Assembly: GCF_042237075.1 (NCBI RefSeq) | Contig: NZ_JBCGDC010000002.1 | Coordinates: 80,734 to 144,733 of the forward strand | Origin: Polymorphospora lycopeni | Lineage (GTDB): Bacteria; Actinomycetota; Actinomycetes; Mycobacteriales; Micromonosporaceae | Direction: 5' to 3' | Length of the DNA stretch: 64,000 nt | Part shown: piece after piece, positions 1 through 8,626 of the stretch | Layout: the number at the start of each line of letters is the position of its first letter | Numbering within the stretch: the stretch's first letter is position 1 | Notes under the pieces: model-generated | Databases searched by the model: none | What the model saw: only the letters and a program-made list of their open reading frames with translations | Told to the model about the DNA's origin: nothing | Position numbers and translations under genes: made by a program

Positions 1-1175
1 TGGTGGCCCGGTTCGGGCTCGCCGGCCAGCGGCTCGGCGAGGTCGTCGCCGGTGCGGTGCTCAAGCACGCCCGCGACTTCAACCTCACCCGCGAGGTTGT
101 GCTCGGCTCGAAGCTCGACCCGCGCACCCCGGCGTACGACATCCAGCAGGCTTGCGGCACCGGCCTGGAGGCCGCGATCCTGGTCGCCAACAAGATCGCC
201 CTCGGGCAGATCGAGGTCGGTGTGGCCGGCGGTGTGGACACCACCTCCGACGCTCCCTTGCAGCTCAACGAGGAGATGCGGCGCACCCTGCTGGAGATCA
301 ACTCGGCGCGGACCCTCGGCGCCCGGCTGCGGGCCGCCAGCCGGCTGCGCCCGCACCAGCCGTTCCGGCCCGAGTTGCCGCGCAACGCCGAGCCGCGCAC
401 CGGACTGTCGATGGGCGAGCACGCGGCGATCACCGCCGTCAGGTGGGACATCGGCCGGGCCGAGCAGGACGCCCTCGCGCTGGAGTCGCACCAGCGGCTC
501 GCGGCAGCGTACGACAAGGGCTTCTTCGACGATCTCGTCACGCCCTACCAGGGGCTGACCCGCGACCAGAACCTGCGGCCGGACACCTCGCTGGAGAAGC
601 TCGGCAAGCTCAGGCCGGTCTTCGGCACCCGGGGGCCGGACGCCGACCGGGCCACCATGACCGCCGGCAACTCGTCGCCGCTGACCGACGGCGCGTCGAC
701 GGTCCTGCTCGCCTCCGAGGAGTGGGCCGCCGCGCACAAGCTGCCGGTGCTCGCCTACCTCGGACCGTCCGAGGTGGCCGCCGTCGACTTCGTGCACGGC
801 GACGAGGGGCTGCTGATGGCCCCGGCGTACGCCGTACCGCGACTGCTGGCCCGGACCGGGCTGACGTTGCGGGACTTCGACTACTACGAGATCCACGAGG
901 CGTTCGCGTCGCAGGTGCTGGCCACCCTGGCCGCCTGGGAATCGCCGGAGTTCTGCAAGGACCGGCTCGGGCTCGACGCCCCGCTCGGCGCGATCGACCG
1001 GGATCGGCTCAACGTCAACGGTTCGTCGCTGGCCGCCGGACACCCGTTCGCCGCGACCGGCGGCCGGATCGTCGCCACGCTGGCCAAGCTGCTCGCCGAG
1101 AAGGGTTCCGGACGCGGTCTGATCTCCATCTGCGCGGCCGGCGGCCAGGGAGTGGTCGCCATCCTCGAACGCTGA
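1..1175 (+). CDS. Acetyl-CoA C-acyltransferase (thiolase), 5' end cut by window edge
   Basis: This is a thiolase that condenses or cleaves acyl-CoAs, as in beta-oxidation. The reading frame is open from the left edge and the visible protein lacks the usual first ~30 residues, so the true start lies outside the window. The nucleophile cysteine is in QQACGTGLEA, the HEAFA block carries a catalytic-site histidine, GHPFAATGG is the conserved GHP loop, and the second catalytic cysteine is in SICAAGGQG near the end. The FadI-like spacing suggests a fatty-acid role. A partner hydratase or dehydrogenase would be expected upstream, outside the window. The family is certain; substrate chain length cannot be read. 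Confidence 0.93.
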   Translation, partial: VARFGLAGQRLGEVVAGAVLKHARDFNLTREVVLGSKLDPRTPAYDIQQACGTGLEAAILVANKIALGQIEVGVAGGVDTTSDAPLQLNEEMRRTLLEINSARTLGARLRAASRLRPHQPFRPELPRNAEPRTGLSMGEHAAITAVRWDIGRAEQDALALESHQRLAAAYDKGFFDDLVTPYQGLTRDQNLRPDTSLEKLGKLRPVFGTRGPDADRATMTAGNSSPLTDGASTVLLASEEWAAAHKLPVLAYLGPSEVAAVDFVHGDEGLLMAPAYAVPRLLARTGLTLRDFDYYEIHEAFASQVLATLAAWESPEFCKDRLGLDAPLGAIDRDRLNVNGSSLAAGHPFAATGGRIVATLAKLLAEKGSGRGLISICAAGGQGVVAILER

Positions 1176-1227
1176 CCCTGATCGGTGGAACCGGGGTCGC
1201 CCGGCGTCCGGCCGAACCCTAGGGTCT

Positions 1228-2544
1228 GTGCACGTGAACTGGTCACAGACGTTCGCCCCGCTGCGCAACCGGGCGTTCCGCTACCTGGTCGCCGGCCGCA
1301 CGGTCAGCGTGCTGGGCAACGCCGTCGCCCCGATCGCGCTCGCCTTCGCCGTGCTCGACCTGACCGGGTCGGCCCGCGACCTCGGGCTCGTCGTCGGCGC
1401 GCGGTCCCTGGCCAACGTCCTGTTCCTGCTGATCGGCGGGGTGATCGCCGACCGGTTTCCCCGGCACCTGGTGATGGTCGGCGCCAACCTGCTGGCGGCC
1501 GGGACCCAGGCCGCCATCGCGGCGGCCGTGCTCACCGGCACCGCGACGATCCCGCTGCTGCTCGGCCTCTCCGTGGTCAACGGGATCACCGCCGCGCTGG
1601 CCCAGCCGGCCACCGCCGCGGTGATCGGCCAGATCGTGCCGCAGGAGTCCCGACAGCAGGCCAACGCGCTCAACCGGCTCGGGTTCGCCAGCGCGGCCAT
1701 CTTCGGCGCCTCGCTCGGCGGTCTGCTCGTCGCCGCCATCGGCCCCGGCTGGGGACTGGCCGTCGACGCCGCCGCCTTCGCCGTCGCGGCCGGGCTCTTC
1801 GTGATGGTCCGGGTGCCCAGGGCCAGCGCCGCCGAGCGGACCGGGCCGGCCCCGAACGTCTTCCGCGAACTGCGTGAGGGCTGGGTCGAGTTCAGTTCGC
1901 GGACCTGGCTCTGGGCGGTGGTGCTCGGCTTCTGCCTGCTCAACGCCGCCTACGTCGGTGGGGTCAACGTGCTCGGGCCGGTCATCGCCGACGAGAGCTT
2001 CGGCCGGGCCGGGTGGGGCCTGGTGCTGGCCGTGAAGACCGTCGGCATGATCGTCGGTGCGCTGGTCGCCCTGCGGCTGCGGATCCGCCGTTTCCTGTTC
2101 TTCGGGGTGGCCTGCATGGCCGCACCGGCCCTGCTGCTCGGCGGCCTGGCGCTGGCGCCGTATCTGATCGTGCTGGTGGGCGCGGCGTTCCTGACCGGGC
2201 TCGCCATGGAGCAGTTCGGCATCGCCTGGGAGACGACGATGCAGGAGCACGTGCCCGGCGACAAACTCGCCCGGGTCTACTCCTACGACATGCTCGGCTC
2301 CTTCCTGGCCATCCCGATCGGTCAGGTCGCGGTCGGTCCGCTGGCCGAGGCCCTCGGCACCCGGGTCACCATGCTCGGGGCCGCCGCGCTGGTCCTGATA
2401 GCGGTGCTCGGCATGCTGGCCAGCCGCGACGTACGCCGGCTCGAACACCGCCTGGATCCACCCGCCGTCCCGGTGACCGCCGATCCGGTGGCCGGTGCCC
2501 CGGCCGCCGCGGCCGACCCGGGTGACCTGCTGACGAAGTCCTGA
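1228..2544 (+). CDS. MFS transporter, MFS_3/enterobactin-exporter-like
   Basis: A 438-residue major facilitator permease with about twelve hydrophobic helices and the signature loop GGVIADRFPRH between helices 2 and 3. The overall type (opening RNRAFRYLVAGRTVSVLGNAV) matches the MFS_3 group that includes EntS-like siderophore and drug exporters. The start is taken as GTG 1228, with a second in-frame GTG six bases on. It follows the thiolase by 52 bp and could be co-transcribed. The C-terminal ~30 residues are a Pro/Ala-rich cytoplasmic tail. The substrate is unknown; proton-driven efflux is an inference from the family. Confidence 0.85.
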   Translation: MHVNWSQTFAPLRNRAFRYLVAGRTVSVLGNAVAPIALAFAVLDLTGSARDLGLVVGARSLANVLFLLIGGVIADRFPRHLVMVGANLLAAGTQAAIAAAVLTGTATIPLLLGLSVVNGITAALAQPATAAVIGQIVPQESRQQANALNRLGFASAAIFGASLGGLLVAAIGPGWGLAVDAAAFAVAAGLFVMVRVPRASAAERTGPAPNVFRELREGWVEFSSRTWLWAVVLGFCLLNAAYVGGVNVLGPVIADESFGRAGWGLVLAVKTVGMIVGALVALRLRIRRFLFFGVACMAAPALLLGGLALAPYLIVLVGAAFLTGLAMEQFGIAWETTMQEHVPGDKLARVYSYDMLGSFLAIPIGQVAVGPLAEALGTRVTMLGAAALVLIAVLGMLASRDVRRLEHRLDPPAVPVTADPVAGAPAAAADPGDLLTKS

Positions 2545-2607
2545 CCGGGGCATCGACTGGATGGGCGTTGCTAGCATCCAGCAGCATGATTGTCGAGGTG
2601 TCGACGC

Positions 2608-4278
2608 ATGACGTCTGAGCAGCCGTTCCCGGCCCCACCGGCACATCTGTCCGCCGATCCGGGCCGGTCCGCCGGTCCGAGCCGACCCGTCCGTACCGTC
2701 GTCGGGCTGCTCCTGCTGCTGCCCGCGCTCCTCGCCCTGCTGTGGTCCTACGTCCTGCCGTCGGTGTCCACACTGGTCAAGAGCTTCCAGCGGGATCCGC
2801 TGATCGGCACCGTCGAGCAGGTCGGCGGCGCCAACTACGAGCGGATCCTCGAGATGGGGTTCCTCGGGGCGTTCAGCTTCGCGCTGGGGCTCGCGCTGGT
2901 GCCGCTGCTGTGCGCACTCCTGGTCGCACCGCTGCTGGCTGTCGTCGCCGACCGTGCCGGTCGGGCCGCCCGCCTGGTCACCCGGGGCCTGCTCGCCCTG
3001 CCCCTGGCCGGATACGCCCCGGTGGCCGTCCTGGTGTTCTGGATGATGCACCGGTCCGACCCGCGGGTGCTGAGCGAGAGCCCTCGGCTCACCCTGATCT
3101 GGATCGTCGGCATCACGTCGTTCGGGCTGGTCGTCGGCGTCGCCGCGACGTTCTTCCTGAGTGCGTTGCGCGGCCGGCGGGCCGGTGGCCGCCCGGGGCC
3201 GGCGATGCTGGTCACCGGTGCCGTGCTCGCCCTCGGCGTCGTCGCGGCGGCCCTGCAGACCTACACGGTGCCGGCGCTGCTCACCGGCGGCGGGCCGGCC
3301 CGCCGCACGGCGACGCCGGTGCTCGACGCGATGCAGAACAGCCTGATCCGGATGGACCTGGGGCCAGGTTCGGCGATCTCCACCATCCTGCTCGCGGTGC
3401 TCGGCGTGCTGGGCCTGACCACCGTCGGGCTGTTGCTGATCACCCGGGCGAGGATCGAGTGGGACGGCTGGCGCGACCGGCCCGCGTCCCCTGGAATCCC
3501 GCCGGCGCCGTCCGGAATCCCACCGGAGCGTGCCGGTCGCCCGCTCTTCCTGGTCCTGCTGGTGGTCGCGTTGGTCGGCTTCCTGGCGGTGACCGCCTAC
3601 GCCGTCCTGTTCCCGTGGGTGCGGGCCGCCTTCAGCGACGGCGAGTTGCCGATGGGTGCCACCAGCGGCGGGATCTTCGTCAATACCTGGCTCCCGCCGC
3701 TGATCGGTGCGGTGGTCTCGGTCACCCTGGCCGCCGTCGGCGGCTTCGCGATCGGCGGCCTCCGCCCGCTCGGCCGGTGGAGCGAGATCCTGCTGCTGCT
3801 CTTCGCTCCGTGGCTCTTCGTCGGCACCGGTCCGCTGGCCATCGCCAACTACCTGCGCGCCCGCGACCTTGACCAGATCGACTCCCTGATCGGGCTGATC
3901 CCGCCCGGCTGGGTCTCGATTCCCGCGCTGGTCGCGTTCACGTTGCTGTTCCGTGGCCTGGAGCCGCGCTGGCGGGCGGGCGGCGGGTTCGCCCGTACGG
4001 TCCTGCTTCCGGCGCTGCCGTTGCTTCCGCTCGCCGTGGTGGTGTCGTGGCTGATCAGCGCGCAGCAGCTGCTCTGGCCGTGGCTGATCGGTCAGGGGCC
4101 CGGCAGCTGGACCGCCGGCCTGGTCGCCCAGCAGGTGCTGTACCGGCGGATCGCCACCGACGACGCCGCGCTGGCACTGGTGCTGCCGTTGCCGATGATG
4201 CTGCTGTTCCTCCTCGTCCTGGTGGCGGCGCAGATCACCTACCTGGATCGCCTGGCCATCCGCGTCGGCCGTCGCTGA
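2608..4278 (+). CDS. Double-length ABC-permease-like membrane protein
   Basis: A 556-residue integral membrane protein that reads as two sugar-permease-like halves joined in one chain. Residues ~20-290 resemble a MalF-type permease (LLPALLALLWSYVLPSVSTLVKSF near the start, TGGGPARRTATPVLDAM in the typical GGP position). Residues ~320-556 form a second bundle resembling a MalG type (FVNTWLPPLIGAVVSVTLA). Neither half has a recognisable EAA loop for docking an ATPase, and no binding protein or ATPase is adjacent. ATG 2608 is chosen because GAGGTG lies seven bases upstream; an in-frame ATG further upstream (2590) is less likely. Transport activity is therefore uncertain. Confidence 0.6.
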   Translation: MTSEQPFPAPPAHLSADPGRSAGPSRPVRTVVGLLLLLPALLALLWSYVLPSVSTLVKSFQRDPLIGTVEQVGGANYERILEMGFLGAFSFALGLALVPLLCALLVAPLLAVVADRAGRAARLVTRGLLALPLAGYAPVAVLVFWMMHRSDPRVLSESPRLTLIWIVGITSFGLVVGVAATFFLSALRGRRAGGRPGPAMLVTGAVLALGVVAAALQTYTVPALLTGGGPARRTATPVLDAMQNSLIRMDLGPGSAISTILLAVLGVLGLTTVGLLLITRARIEWDGWRDRPASPGIPPAPSGIPPERAGRPLFLVLLVVALVGFLAVTAYAVLFPWVRAAFSDGELPMGATSGGIFVNTWLPPLIGAVVSVTLAAVGGFAIGGLRPLGRWSEILLLLFAPWLFVGTGPLAIANYLRARDLDQIDSLIGLIPPGWVSIPALVAFTLLFRGLEPRWRAGGGFARTVLLPALPLLPLAVVVSWLISAQQLLWPWLIGQGPGSWTAGLVAQQVLYRRIATDDAALALVLPLPMMLLFLLVLVAAQITYLDRLAIRVGRR

Positions 4279-4285
4279 GCCTCAC

Positions 4286-4353
4286 CCCCGCGATCTTGCG
4301 GTTGTCGCCCTCCATTTCCGGCAAATGGGGGAGACAGCCGCAAGATCGCGGGA
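4286..4353. repeat. Long intergenic palindrome (REP-like copy A)
   Basis: A ~68-bp imperfect palindrome. The outer arms are CCCGCGATCTTGCGG and CCGCAAGATCGCGGG; the inner arms are CCCTCCATTT and AAATGGGGG around a short CCGG loop. It begins eight bases after the permease stop and ends before purB. The CAAGATC core is shared with three other intergenic copies in the window (41426, 42686, 50771). It may also terminate the upstream transcript. Confidence 0.8.
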
Positions 4354-4404
4354 GGCTCGGTAGGAGCGGCTGAGCGGGACCGGGGGCGTGAAAGACTGCG
4401 GTAC

Positions 4405-5835
4405 GTGACGAAACCGCAGGTGCCCAACGTTCTCGCCGGCCGCTACGCCTCTCCCGAACTCGTTCGACTCTGGTCGCCCGAGGAGAAGATCCGGATGGAG
4501 CGGCGGCTCTGGCTGGCCGTACTCCGGGCCCAGCGGGACCTCGGCATCGAGCTGCCCGACGGGGTGGTCGAGGCGTACGAGGCGGTCGTCGACGACGTCG
4601 ACCTAGAGTCGATCGCGGCCCGCGAGCGGCTGACCCGGCACGACGTGAAGGCGCGGATCGAGGAGTTCAGCGCGCTGGCCGGGCACGAGCACATCCACAA
4701 GGGAATGACCTCCCGCGACCTGACCGAGAACGTCGAGCAGCTCCAGATCCGGGCCTCGCTGGAACTCGTACGCGACCGCGTCGTCGCCACCCTGGCCCGG
4801 CTGGCCCGGCTCGCGGTCGAGCATTCCGACCTGGTGCTCGCCGGGCGCTCGCACAACGTCGCCGCCCAGGCCACCACGCTCGGCAAGCGGTTCGCGTCCG
4901 CGGCCGAGGAACTCCTGATCGCCTACGAGCGGATCGAAGACCTGATCGGGCGCTACCCGTTGCGTGGCATCAAGGGGCCGGTCGGCACCGCCGCCGACCA
5001 GCTCGACCTCTTCGACGGCGACGCGGGGCGGGTGGCCGAGCTGGAGCGCCGGGTGGCCGCGCACCTCGGGTTCAGCCGGGTGCTCGACAGCGTCGGCCAG
5101 GTCTATCCGCGGTCGCTCGACTTCGACGTGGTCGCCGCGCTCGCGCAGACGGCCGCGGCGCCGTCGTCGCTGGCCCTCACCATCCGGCTGATGGTCGGTC
5201 AGGAGCTGGCGACCGAGGGCTTCAAGCCCGGCCAGGTCGGGTCCAGCGCCATGCCGCACAAGATGAACACCCGCTCCAGCGAGCGGGTCAACGGCTTCGC
5301 CGTGATCCTGCGCGGCTACCTGTCGATGGTCGGCGAGCTGGCCGGCGACCAGTGGAACGAGGGCGACGTCTCCTGCTCGGTGGTCCGCCGGGTGGCCCTG
5401 CCCGACGCGTTCTTCGCCGCCGACGGGCTCTTCCAGACCTTCCTGACCGTGCTCGACGAGTTCGGGGCCTACCCGGCGGTGATCGCCCGGGAACTCGACC
5501 GCTACCTGCCGTTCCTGGCCACGACCAGAATTCTGGTGGCGGCCGTACGTCGCGGGGTGGGTCGGGAGGTCGCCCACGAGGTGATCAAGGAGCACGCGGT
5601 GGCGGTGGCGCTGGCGATGCGGGAGAAGGGGATCGCCGAGAACGACCTCTTCGACCGGCTCGCCGCGGACGGCCGGCTCGGACTCGGCCGGGCCGAGATC
5701 GACGCGCTGGTGTCCGACCGGGGTGCCTTCGTCGGGGCGGCCGCCGCCCAGGTGCGGGCGGTCGCGGACCGGGTCGCGACGGTGGTCGCCGCGCACCCCG
5801 ACGCGGCGGCGTACGACCCGGCACCGATCCTCTGA
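4405..5835 (+). CDS. purB: Adenylosuccinate lyase
   Basis: PurB catalyses two fumarate-releasing steps of purine synthesis: SAICAR to AICAR and adenylosuccinate to AMP. The 476-residue protein has the superfamily signature around residue 280 (GSSAMPHKMNTRSSER), which holds the mobile catalytic loop, and the upstream HEHIHKGMTSRDLTEN block with a catalytic histidine. The start is GTG 4405. It stands alone after the palindromic repeat, about 2.5 kb from purSQL, and is convergent with the next gene. Family and length are typical of actinobacterial PurB. Confidence 0.96.
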   Translation: MTKPQVPNVLAGRYASPELVRLWSPEEKIRMERRLWLAVLRAQRDLGIELPDGVVEAYEAVVDDVDLESIAARERLTRHDVKARIEEFSALAGHEHIHKGMTSRDLTENVEQLQIRASLELVRDRVVATLARLARLAVEHSDLVLAGRSHNVAAQATTLGKRFASAAEELLIAYERIEDLIGRYPLRGIKGPVGTAADQLDLFDGDAGRVAELERRVAAHLGFSRVLDSVGQVYPRSLDFDVVAALAQTAAAPSSLALTIRLMVGQELATEGFKPGQVGSSAMPHKMNTRSSERVNGFAVILRGYLSMVGELAGDQWNEGDVSCSVVRRVALPDAFFAADGLFQTFLTVLDEFGAYPAVIARELDRYLPFLATTRILVAAVRRGVGREVAHEVIKEHAVAVALAMREKGIAENDLFDRLAADGRLGLGRAEIDALVSDRGAFVGAAAAQVRAVADRVATVVAAHPDAAAYDPAPIL

Positions 5836-5878
5836 CCGGTCCGGCCGTTCGGCGGGCCCGGTCGGGTCCGCCGGAGGG

Positions 5879-6304
5879 TCAGCCCTCGCGGACCGGCAGC
5901 CCCTCGATCGGCGCGGTGTCCTCCTCGTCGTCGTCCACGTCCGGTCCACGCCCCTCCCGTTCCCAGCGGTCGACCGGGCCGGAGTCGTGCGGTAGACGGG
6001 CGACGACGACGGCGGTGCCGTACGCGCACATCTCCATCCACATCAGGCCGACCTCGCGGTGTTCGAACCGCATCGCGAGTACGGCGTTGGCGCCCATGAG
6101 TTCGGCCGAGGCGCCGAGTTTCGTCAGCGCACTGACCCGCCAGCGCTGGAGGTGGTCCGATGCCCTGGGGTGGAGGAAGTTGCCACGAAGGGTCTTCACG
6201 CCTTCCGAGAACGGGTTGCGGGTACGCGGCACCGAGACGATCACCTGTCCGATGACGTGCCGTACCTCGTAACCGGGTAATGAATCCGTGGTAACCACCA
6301 TCAT
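5879..6304 (-). CDS. UPF0145 (YbjQ-like) protein
   Basis: A 141-residue cytoplasmic protein of the YbjQ/UPF0145 (DUF74) family. It opens with a TTDSLPGYEVRHVIGQV strand pattern, has the family block ANAVLAMRFEH near the middle, and ends in an Asp/Glu-rich tail (DVDDDEEDT). Members form pentameric beta-barrel-like assemblies; some are called heavy-metal binding, but no reaction is established. The start is ATG 6304 or the adjacent ATG 6301. It is convergent with purB across about 43 bp. Confidence 0.85.
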   Translation of the reverse strand: MMVVTTDSLPGYEVRHVIGQVIVSVPRTRNPFSEGVKTLRGNFLHPRASDHLQRWRVSALTKLGASAELMGANAVLAMRFEHREVGLMWMEMCAYGTAVVVARLPHDSGPVDRWEREGRGPDVDDDEEDTAPIEGLPVREG

Positions 6305-6376
6305 GCTGCGATGCTAGGCATGTCGGATGTATCCCAATAGCGAGGTTCTGTTCAGCTGACCGCAGTCTGCGAAACG

Positions 6377-6419
6377 GTGCGGCGCGGACGCCCGGGTCAT
6401 CCGAGCATCCGCGCCGCAC
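6377..6419 (-). terminator. Hairpin terminator after the protease gene
   Basis: A perfect 12-bp stem, GTGCGGCGCGGA with TCCGCGCCGCAC, lies just beyond the stop codon of the serine protease gene. There is no strong U tract, as is usual for actinobacterial intrinsic terminators. Confidence 0.7.
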
Positions 6420-6432
6420 GCGGGACAGGTCG

Positions 6433-7116
6433 TCAGACGCCGGCCACCGAGGTGATCCAGGCGCGGTTGTACGCGACGCTGCCGTAGTTCTGGATGTTGA
6501 CGCCGTCGGCGGTCGAGGCGACACCGACCTGGGCACCGTTGTAGAACTGCGGGCCGCCGGAGTCACCGCGCCAGGCGTTGCCGTTGATCCGCGTGCTGCG
6601 GATCGCCCGGCCGCCGTACGCGTCGGTGACGCTGGTGCTGGTGACCCGGACCGAGGCGGTCTTGAGCACGGTCGACGCCGAGCAGCCGCTGTAGCAGGTC
6701 ATGCCCCAGCCGTAGATGGTGTTGGTGGAGTTGACCGGCGGGTAGCTGTTGGACAGCGTGACGGCCCCGCTGGTGACCGGGCTGCTCAGGCGCAGCAGCG
6801 CGAGGTCGTACTGACCGTACGAGGCGGTGACGCTGCGGGTCACGCCGCCCGAGGTGCGGTTGACGCTGCCGATCCGCACCGACATGGTGCCGCTGACGCA
6901 GTGCCGGGCGGTGAGCACCCAGTTGGCCGCGATGACCGAGCCGGAGCAGGTGAACGAGCCGTTGCTGAAGACGGCGGCGGCCCACGGGGCGGACGAGACG
7001 GTGCCGCCGCCGATGATCGGGTCCGGGCCGGCGGGGGCGGCCGTGGCGACCGACGGGGCGGCCACCACGCCGACGAGGGCGGTGGCCAGCGTGGCCAGGG
7101 CGAGACGAGCGCGCAT
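6433..7116 (-). CDS. Secreted trypsin-like serine protease (S1 family)
   Basis: A 227-residue extracellular protease. Residues 1-~27 are a signal peptide (MRARLALATLATALVGVV, ending at ATAAPA). A short propeptide leads to IIGGGTV, the usual new N-terminus after activation. The triad is visible: His in LTARHC, Asp in YDLALL and Ser in RGDSGGP. Cysteines flank the His, and a CYSGC pair may form a disulfide. ATG 7116 is chosen because GGAAGGAG sits upstream at normal spacing and the signal peptide begins there; the longer frame to 7257 has no ribosome site. It is divergent from the riboswitch-controlled transporter gene. Confidence 0.93.
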   Translation of the reverse strand: MRARLALATLATALVGVVAAPSVATAAPAGPDPIIGGGTVSSAPWAAAVFSNGSFTCSGSVIAANWVLTARHCVSGTMSVRIGSVNRTSGGVTRSVTASYGQYDLALLRLSSPVTSGAVTLSNSYPPVNSTNTIYGWGMTCYSGCSASTVLKTASVRVTSTSVTDAYGGRAIRSTRINGNAWRGDSGGPQFYNGAQVGVASTADGVNIQNYGSVAYNRAWITSVAGV

Positions 7117-7270
7117 GGACGGGCTCCTTCCGAGGGGGTTTGCCCGGCGGGGGTCGGCCGGGTCGGGGTGAGCCGCCGTCGGTGGACTGGTCGTCCGCCG
7201 TACGGCTGTTTCGAAATGGATCAATGAACTCGGGGGTCTGATCCTTCCGACGGACACGCTAGGACGTCCG

Positions 7271-7313
7271 CCATTGATTCACAATGGTCGAATCGACATA
7301 ACACGATGTTATG
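7271..7313. promoter_or_regulatory. Cluster of three short palindromes between divergent genes
   Basis: Three adjacent inverted repeats lie between the protease gene and the riboswitch: CCATTG-5-CAATGG (7271-7287), GTCGA-A-TCGAC (7287-7297) and CATAAC-5-GTTATG (7297-7313). The stretch is AT-rich compared with its surroundings. It probably contains promoters and operators for one or both divergent genes; the binding protein is unknown. Confidence 0.5.
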
Positions 7314-7357
7314 GCCCTGGTGGGCGGCGGCGCGGCGGTGGGATACGCTCGCCACCA

Positions 7358-7485
7358 GCGAAGGGGAGTAGCCCCCAATCACGCGGTCGACACACTGGCG
7401 CCCGGCGCCCGGCCACGTGGACCGCACCCGATCCGGTGCGGTGGGCGAGACCTTCGACCCAGGCCGTATGGCCGGGTCGAGGGCA
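7358..7485 (+). ncRNA. yybP-ykoY manganese riboswitch
   Basis: The segment starts with the hallmark GGGGAGTAGCCCCC (7363-7376) and carries the actinobacterial second conserved region GGGCGAGACCTTCGACC (7443-7459), followed by a hairpin (TCGACCC/GGGTCGA, 7454-7480). It sits in the 5' leader of a GDT1/TMEM165-type gene, a classic partner of this Mn2+-sensing riboswitch. By family knowledge it should turn expression on when Mn2+ is high. Boundaries are approximate. Confidence 0.82.
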
Positions 7486-7520
7486 TCCCGCTCCCGGTCC
7501 GGCCGGGAAGGAATCCTCCG

Positions 7521-8135
7521 TTGGAATACGTTCTCGTCGCGCTGACCGCTTTCGTGCTCATCGCGCCGGTCGAACTGCCGGACAAGACGTTCGTCGCCAC
7601 CCTGGTGCTCACCACCCGCTATCCGCCGCTGCCGGTGTGGCTCGGCGTGGTGGCCGCCTTCGGCGTGCAGTGCCTGGTCGCGGTGGCGGCCGGCAGCCTG
7701 CTCGCCCAGTTGCCGCAGGCGCCGGTGGCGCTGGTCTCGGCCGGACTCTTCGCGGTCGGCGCACTGCTGCTACTGCGCGGGGCACGGCGGGCCGACGCCG
7801 AGGGCGCCGAACAGGAGCAGGCCTTCGCGAGCAAGGTCGGCGAGGGGAAGCGGGGCTGGCGGGCCTTCGGCGCCAGCTTCCTCGTCCTGTTCACCGCCGA
7901 ATGGGGCGACCTGTCGCAGTTGCTCGTCGCCGGCCTGGTGGCCAGCGGGCAGCCCGCCATTCCGGTCTTCTTCGGCTCCTGGGCGGCGCTGGCCACCGTG
8001 TCCGGACTCGCCGTCCTGCTCGGCCGCTGGCTGCTCAAGAAGATCCGGCTGTCGCTGGTGAGCTACGTCGCCTCCGGGGTGTGCGCCATCCTCGCCGTGG
8101 TGACCGCCGTCACCGCCATCAACTCGCTGATCTGA
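7521..8135 (+). CDS. GDT1/TMEM165 (UPF0016) family Mn/Ca transporter
   Basis: A 204-residue inner-membrane protein with six predicted helices in two related halves. Each half carries the family's cation motif: ELPDKT near residue 17 (canonical E-x-G-D-K-T with Pro for Gly) and EWGDLSQ near residue 130. A charged loop (RGARRADAEGAEQEQ) separates the halves. Family members move Mn2+ or Ca2+ against H+, and the upstream Mn2+ riboswitch supports Mn2+ export. TTG 7521 is chosen because GGAAGGAA lies upstream with good spacing and translation from it gives the first helix directly. A terminator hairpin follows at 8154. Confidence 0.87.
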   Translation: MEYVLVALTAFVLIAPVELPDKTFVATLVLTTRYPPLPVWLGVVAAFGVQCLVAVAAGSLLAQLPQAPVALVSAGLFAVGALLLLRGARRADAEGAEQEQAFASKVGEGKRGWRAFGASFLVLFTAEWGDLSQLLVAGLVASGQPAIPVFFGSWAALATVSGLAVLLGRWLLKKIRLSLVSYVASGVCAILAVVTAVTAINSLI

Positions 8136-8153
8136 GGAAATCCCTGCTGCTGC

Positions 8154-8179
8154 CCCCGGCGGACGGTGATCCGCCGGGG
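8154..8179 (+). terminator. Hairpin terminator after the GDT1 gene
   Basis: A perfect 10-bp stem CCCCGGCGGA / TCCGCCGGGG with a six-base loop, 18 bp after the stop. It separates the transporter unit from the purSQL promoter region (8180-8371), in which no other clear element was seen. Confidence 0.75.
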
Positions 8180-8371
8180 CCGGCCGGGTGCCGGTCCGCC
8201 CCGGTGCGAACTATGTCCCGTCGTGCCTGCCCCGCCGCAGGCCACAGGCGACCTCCGCCGGCCCGTGTACGCCGCCGGGCGGTGCGTCGACCGGTCCATC
8301 TACCAGGTAGGCTGGCTCCGCTCGCCCCATTGGGGTCGGCACCCAACTGCGTACACAGTCAGGAGTGCCCA

Positions 8372-8626
8372 GTGGCTCGCGTCGTCGTCGACGTCATGCT
8401 CAAGCCGGAGATTCTCGATCCCCAGGGTCAGGCGGTCGTAAACGCCCTACCTCGCCTCGGGGTCGACGATGTCTCCTCCGTGCGCATCGGCCGGCGCATA
8501 GAGATCGAGTTCGCCGGTGAGGCGGACCTCGACCGGGCCCGTGAGATCGCCGACAAGCTGCTCGCCAACCCGGTGATCGAGGACTTCGAGGTCCGGCTGG
8601 CCGAGACCGAGGAAGTCCGACCGTGA
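8372..8626 (+). CDS. purS: Phosphoribosylformylglycinamidine synthase subunit PurS
   Basis: An 84-residue small subunit of the three-part FGAM synthase (PurSQL), which converts FGAR to FGAM using glutamine. The sequence (VVVDVMLKPEILDPQGQAV...ALPRLG, then VRIGRRIEIEF) is typical PurS. GTG 8372 follows AGGAG at the right spacing. Its stop overlaps the GTG start of purQ, so the three genes are translationally coupled. Confidence 0.95.
   Translation: MARVVVDVMLKPEILDPQGQAVVNALPRLGVDDVSSVRIGRRIEIEFAGEADLDRAREIADKLLANPVIEDFEVRLAETEEVRP

Noticed and set aside
1243..3051. A 600-residue open frame on the minus strand opposite the MFS transporter.
   Set aside because: Its His/Gln/Gly/Arg-rich composition is typical of an antisense shadow in high-GC DNA. 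The MFS gene has clear helices and motifs.
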